Source of the DNA: Crocinitomix sp.
GTDB taxonomy: Bacteria; Bacteroidota; Bacteroidia; Flavobacteriales_D; Crocinitomicaceae
Direction: 5' to 3'
NCBI GenBank assembly: GCA_020849935.1
Contig: JADZFJ010000006.1
Location: 1 to 6,465 of the forward strand
Length of the DNA stretch: 6,465 nucleotides
The notes beneath the pieces were generated by a model. It saw nothing but the letters and a program-made list of their open reading frames with translations. It did no database searches and had not been told where the DNA came from. The stretch's first letter is position 1, and each line of letters opens with the position of its first letter. Shown piece after piece: positions 5,601 through 6,465 of this stretch. The position numbers were made by a program, and so were the translations under genes.

Positions 5601-6465
5601 AAATCCCAATTCCAAGTATCTAAAACCCCATTAATTTGAGAGGTTGAATTGTCAGTAAATACAATTGGTTCGTGCGCGCAAGCTGTATCTTGAACAATAA
5701 AATCAGCGACAACGCCCGACACAATTAATTCAATTTCAGTCGTATCTGCACAGGTGGTTCCTTTTTGAGCAATCAATGTCACTGTAAAAGTCCCTGGAGC
5801 ATAAGGTGTATAATCAAAAGTTGGATCTTCCACAATACTTGTATCCGCAGGATTTCCTGTACCAAAATCCCACCAAAAACCAATTGCACCCGGTCCACTT
5901 TCATTGATAAAATCAATCACATAACCAGAACATCCATCAACATCTCCAATTCCAGCATTTTGAGGCGGAGGACAATTCAATACATTAAATTGAAAATCTC
6001 GTACAATTTCGCCGATTTTAACCCCATCACGATATTCTTCTACCATGACGCCAACTACGTATTGTCCAATCGCTTCTGGAATTCCATTGATTATACCAGT
6101 CGAACTAATTGTTAAGGCCACACCGCCAATCGCATTCAGCGGATTCGAGGCTGAAAAGCCAGGAATATAAACCACTTGGGGAAATGTTATATTGTCAGGA
6201 GGTGTTCCCAACAAATCTATTGTTGGATAATACAAAGATGGATCGTAATGATCAGGATGATCCCATGAACGACCTGTATAGGGTCGATAAAATGAATAAA
6301 CTAAGGAATCTCCATCCACATCTGTGGCACCAAAATCTAAGTCTAGATCATATCCTTGACACACAAAAACGGGTGGAGAATTTGAAAAAACGGGACTTGA
6401 ATTCGTGAGATAGAGCGAATTGTCAGGAATATACGCGTAAAAGGTTTCTCCTGCTTGCAAGGGAT
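2675..6465 (-). CDS. Giant PKD/Ig-repeat surface protein with T9SS type B C-terminal sorting domain (SprB-like adhesin), 5' truncated
   Basis: The frame is open to the right edge and stops at 2677-2675, giving about 1262 visible residues. Numbering here counts the TTG codon at 6460 as residue 1; that codon is in mid-domain and is not a credible start, so the signal peptide and more lie beyond the window. Visible domains: a cadherin-like module (to Cys163, with DVDGDS at 47-52); six PKD domains (about 166-661, cores WDFGTG or WDFGD); three Ig-like repeats (about 664-922); three PKD domains (about 923-1169); and a gliding-motility-type C-terminal domain (about 1172-1261). Each module except the last PKD and the sorting domain has one cysteine near its start and one near its end. 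The protein is rich in Asp, Thr and Ser and poor in Lys. It should be exported by the T9SS and displayed on the surface, as with SprB-type adhesins. The ligand and whether it acts in gliding, adhesion or something else cannot be read from the sequence. Confidence 0.92.
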   Translation of the reverse strand, partial: PLQAGETFYAYIPDNSLYLTNSSPVFSNSPPVFVCQGYDLDLDFGATDVDGDSLVYSFYRPYTGRSWDHPDHYDPSLYYPTIDLLGTPPDNITFPQVVYIPGFSASNPLNAIGGVALTISSTGIINGIPEAIGQYVVGVMVEEYRDGVKIGEIVRDFQFNVLNCPPPQNAGIGDVDGCSGYVIDFINESGPGAIGFWWDFGTGNPADTSIVEDPTFDYTPYAPGTFTVTLIAQKGTTCADTTEIELIVSGVVADFIVQDTACAHEPIVFTDNSTSQINGVLDTWNWDFGDGGTSALENPTHAYPTPGDYVVRLIVSSDVGCTDTITKTVHVRARPGAGILPIMGCIGLEVTFTNTSSLDVENFHWDFGTGDPADTSNLFNPTFTFPDYGIYTVTLYSEPNTYCADTATRVFMISNVIADFNAPDSICSNVLIDFEDLSTNVNGSIFSWEWDFGDGSSSTSPDPSYGYTVPGTYTITLVVISTIGCTDTLSREITIYDSPVALIGATDFCNGLTVDFVNGSGLGAGDFWWDFGTGSPADTSNLENPTFTYGSYGTYTVTLIAQRGTVCETSTTLDVVISDLDGAFFMPDTACALTDIDFLDLSTTLVGTTLTEWEWDFGDLIISDLQNPTHAYSTGGDYVVTFVVHSSVGCTDTVVQSIHIQSSPTPFAGEDTAVCLMDPALTLNGVIVGADSGIWSGDGGVFSPSATDLDATYFPTLDELTLGYSNLVLTTVGNGFCEAQTDTIEILYLGDPNINAGEDIEVCEDSTYINLEATLAFESGVIWTTEGDGTFSDDESTLTTYTFGPLDISSGFVTIYVNTVNFSGCPEDVDTVHVTFNDPVSITAMSDTLICSGFPLVLNSNSSTGDGAWSTSGDGIFDPETGDLTSYLHGTEDLADGSVIIYFESADNGGCPAKYDTLVVSIIPSPEPGFTFDENCFGEPTTFVNTSESTDPIETYFWTFEPGITSAVVNPIHTFSTPGIFEVSLIVISENGCRDTITQEVRSHFIPVADFEVPTPCVNGGTLFVDSSNVGNSIVISWNWNFGDGSAIDTNQFPIHQFTSAGNYPITLTVVSEFGCTNDTTINVQIGAGPTAAFSVDPESAKLYVPISFTDLSIPNGSPIVAWDWDFKDGTTNSIQNPIHTYIIEGEYNVELVVTDELGCKDTAVRIVPVYHGPLVPSAFSPNLDGNNDFLMILGGNFSAVEFTIFNNWGEVVYETTEVDAVGWDGTYKNEPQPLGVYVYVAKVVTFDGQEHVLSGDVSLIR
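2678..2947 (-). other. T9SS type B (gliding-motility-associated) C-terminal sorting domain
   Basis: Residues about 1172-1261 form the secretion signal region. It begins with LVPSAFSPNLDGNNDFLMI (1174-1192), the recognisable PxAFxPNxDGxND motif of the gliding-type family (TIGR04131 / CHU_C-like), slightly off consensus (Leu for Gly before Asp, Asn for Ile after Gly). It continues through FTIFNNWGEVVYETTE and VGWDGTYKNEPQPLGVYVYV, and ends in LSGDVSLIR. The NxWGxxVY and GWDGxYxxxxxPxGVYxY signatures are intact. In known examples this domain targets the protein to the T9SS and depends on an SprF-family partner, here encoded immediately downstream. Confidence 0.92.
2954..3694 (-). repeat. Membrane-proximal block of three diverged PKD domains
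   Basis: Residues about 923-1169 carry three further PKD domains that do not follow the A-B alternation. The first has a degenerate core, WTFEPG (957-962), instead of WDFGDG. The second has WNFGDG (1039-1044). The third has WDWDFKDG (1122-1129) with Lys in place of the first core Gly. The first two keep the cysteine pair (935/992 and 1016/1075); the third keeps only the late Cys1159. The third domain directly precedes the sorting domain, a position where a standard PKD is common in this protein class. Confidence 0.8.
3695..4471 (-). repeat. Three tandem Ig-like repeats inside the adhesin
   Basis: Residues about 664-922 hold three copies, each 83-88 residues, of a module lacking the PKD core. 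The pattern is an early Cys (674, 762, 850), then a Trp-containing turn of the type WSGDGGVF / WTTEGDGTF / WSTSGDGIF, then an acidic stretch ending in a Thr/Ser-Tyr (DATYFP, LTTYTFG, LTSYLHG), then a Val/Ile-rich strand and a late Cys (736, 824, 910) followed by Asp-Thr. Two copies start with AGED. This module is common in large Bacteroidota surface proteins and is probably a beta-sandwich. It separates the six-PKD block from the three-PKD block and may act as a spacer or binding region; function is unknown. Confidence 0.75.
4478..5965 (-). repeat. Three tandem copies of a ~165-residue A-B PKD pair (six PKD domains)
   Basis: Six PKD domains alternate between two subtypes. Type A (cores at residues 196-200, 364-367 and 528-531) reads WDFGTGxPADTS followed by a TVTL strand and a Cys near the end. 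Type B (cores at 285-288, 449-452 and 614-617) reads WxWDFGD followed by GCTDT. Core Asp to core Asp spacing is 167 and 164 residues for A and 164 and 165 for B, so the unit of duplication is the pair, about 495 bases. Approximate copies are 5965-5465, 5464-4970 and 4969-4478. At DNA level the plus-strand 10-mer ccaaaatccc marks every core, at 5862, 5598, 5361, 5106, 4869 and 4611. Copies have diverged elsewhere, so the duplication is not recent. Confidence 0.85.
5972..6463 (-). other. Cadherin-like N-terminal module of the adhesin (partial)
   Basis: Residues up to Cys163 of the visible protein form a module unlike the PKD repeats. It contains NSSPVFSNSPPVFVC, then an acidic loop around DVDGDSLVYSF (residues 47-57) resembling calcium-binding cadherin-type loops. 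A putative strand region GVALTISSTGIINGIPEAIG (111-132) follows, then VMVEEYRDGVKIGEIVRDFQF (138-158), ending in Cys163, which probably pairs with Cys34. This pattern recurs near the N-terminal side of many large Bacteroidota PKD proteins with gliding-type sorting domains. Calcium binding and the disulfide are inferred. The module is cut by the right edge, so its true start is unknown. Confidence 0.6.

Noticed and set aside
4611..5871. Recurring 10-mer ccaaaatccc as a regulatory or CRISPR-like repeat
   Set aside because: All six copies fall exactly on the WDFG core codons of PKD domains in the same frame, so they reflect protein repeat conservation. Spacing is about 240-265 bases with coding sequence between, unlike any CRISPR array.
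5765..6115. Plus-strand open frame of 116 codons antisense to the adhesin
   Set aside because: It lies wholly opposite a strongly supported repeat-protein frame, and its composition (many Asn, Ser, Ile, Cys) is that of a reversed coding strand with no domain or signal. The same holds for plus-strand frames at 6109-6408, 4164-4484, 3810-4019, 4474-4656, 571-759 and 1449-1631.
6458..6460. TTG at 6460 as the true start of the adhesin
   Set aside because: The frame stays open to the window edge, no signal peptide follows, and the first residues are already in the middle of a recognisable module. The gene is simply cut by the window.

Overview
The window looks like part of a Bacteroidota chromosome, most likely from the order Flavobacteriales (genus not determinable). 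The evidence is one complete and two edge-truncated genes, all hallmarks of the type IX secretion system (T9SS) world: a giant PKD-repeat surface protein ending in a gliding-motility-type (type B) C-terminal sorting domain, a PorP/SprF-family outer-membrane protein, and a TPR / beta-propeller / CRD protein of the PorE (OmpA-like) type. The DNA is moderately AT-rich. No Shine-Dalgarno-like GGAGG precedes the two visible starts, which is also usual for this phylum.

Layout: everything is on the minus strand, so transcription runs from high to low coordinates. At 6465-2675 lies the 3' part of the adhesin-like gene; its 5' end is outside the window. Its product carries, in order, a cadherin-like N-terminal module, six PKD domains arranged as three copies of an A-B pair, three Ig-like repeats, three more PKD domains and the T9SS sorting domain. 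Six bases after its stop, at 2668-1676, comes the complete PorP/SprF-like gene. Its stop overlaps the start of the third gene in an ATGA junction, and that gene (1679-1) runs off the left edge before its expected OmpA-like peptidoglycan-binding domain. There is no intergenic stretch longer than 6 bases, no RNA gene, no mobile element and no CRISPR array. I see no internal promoter or terminator.

How the genes may work together: type B sorting-domain cargo such as Flavobacterium johnsoniae SprB is known to need a partner of the PorP/SprF family encoded next to it. The tight gene order here fits a dedicated secretion and surface-presentation cassette. The adhesin would be exported by the T9SS and held or guided by its SprF-like partner, and the PorE-like protein could tie that outer-membrane partner to peptidoglycan. 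The first two roles follow from family knowledge; the last is inference from gene order and domain content.

The most interesting signals are the three-gene architecture, the ABABAB supra-repeat of PKD domains, and a very regular ladder of one cysteine pair per extracellular domain.
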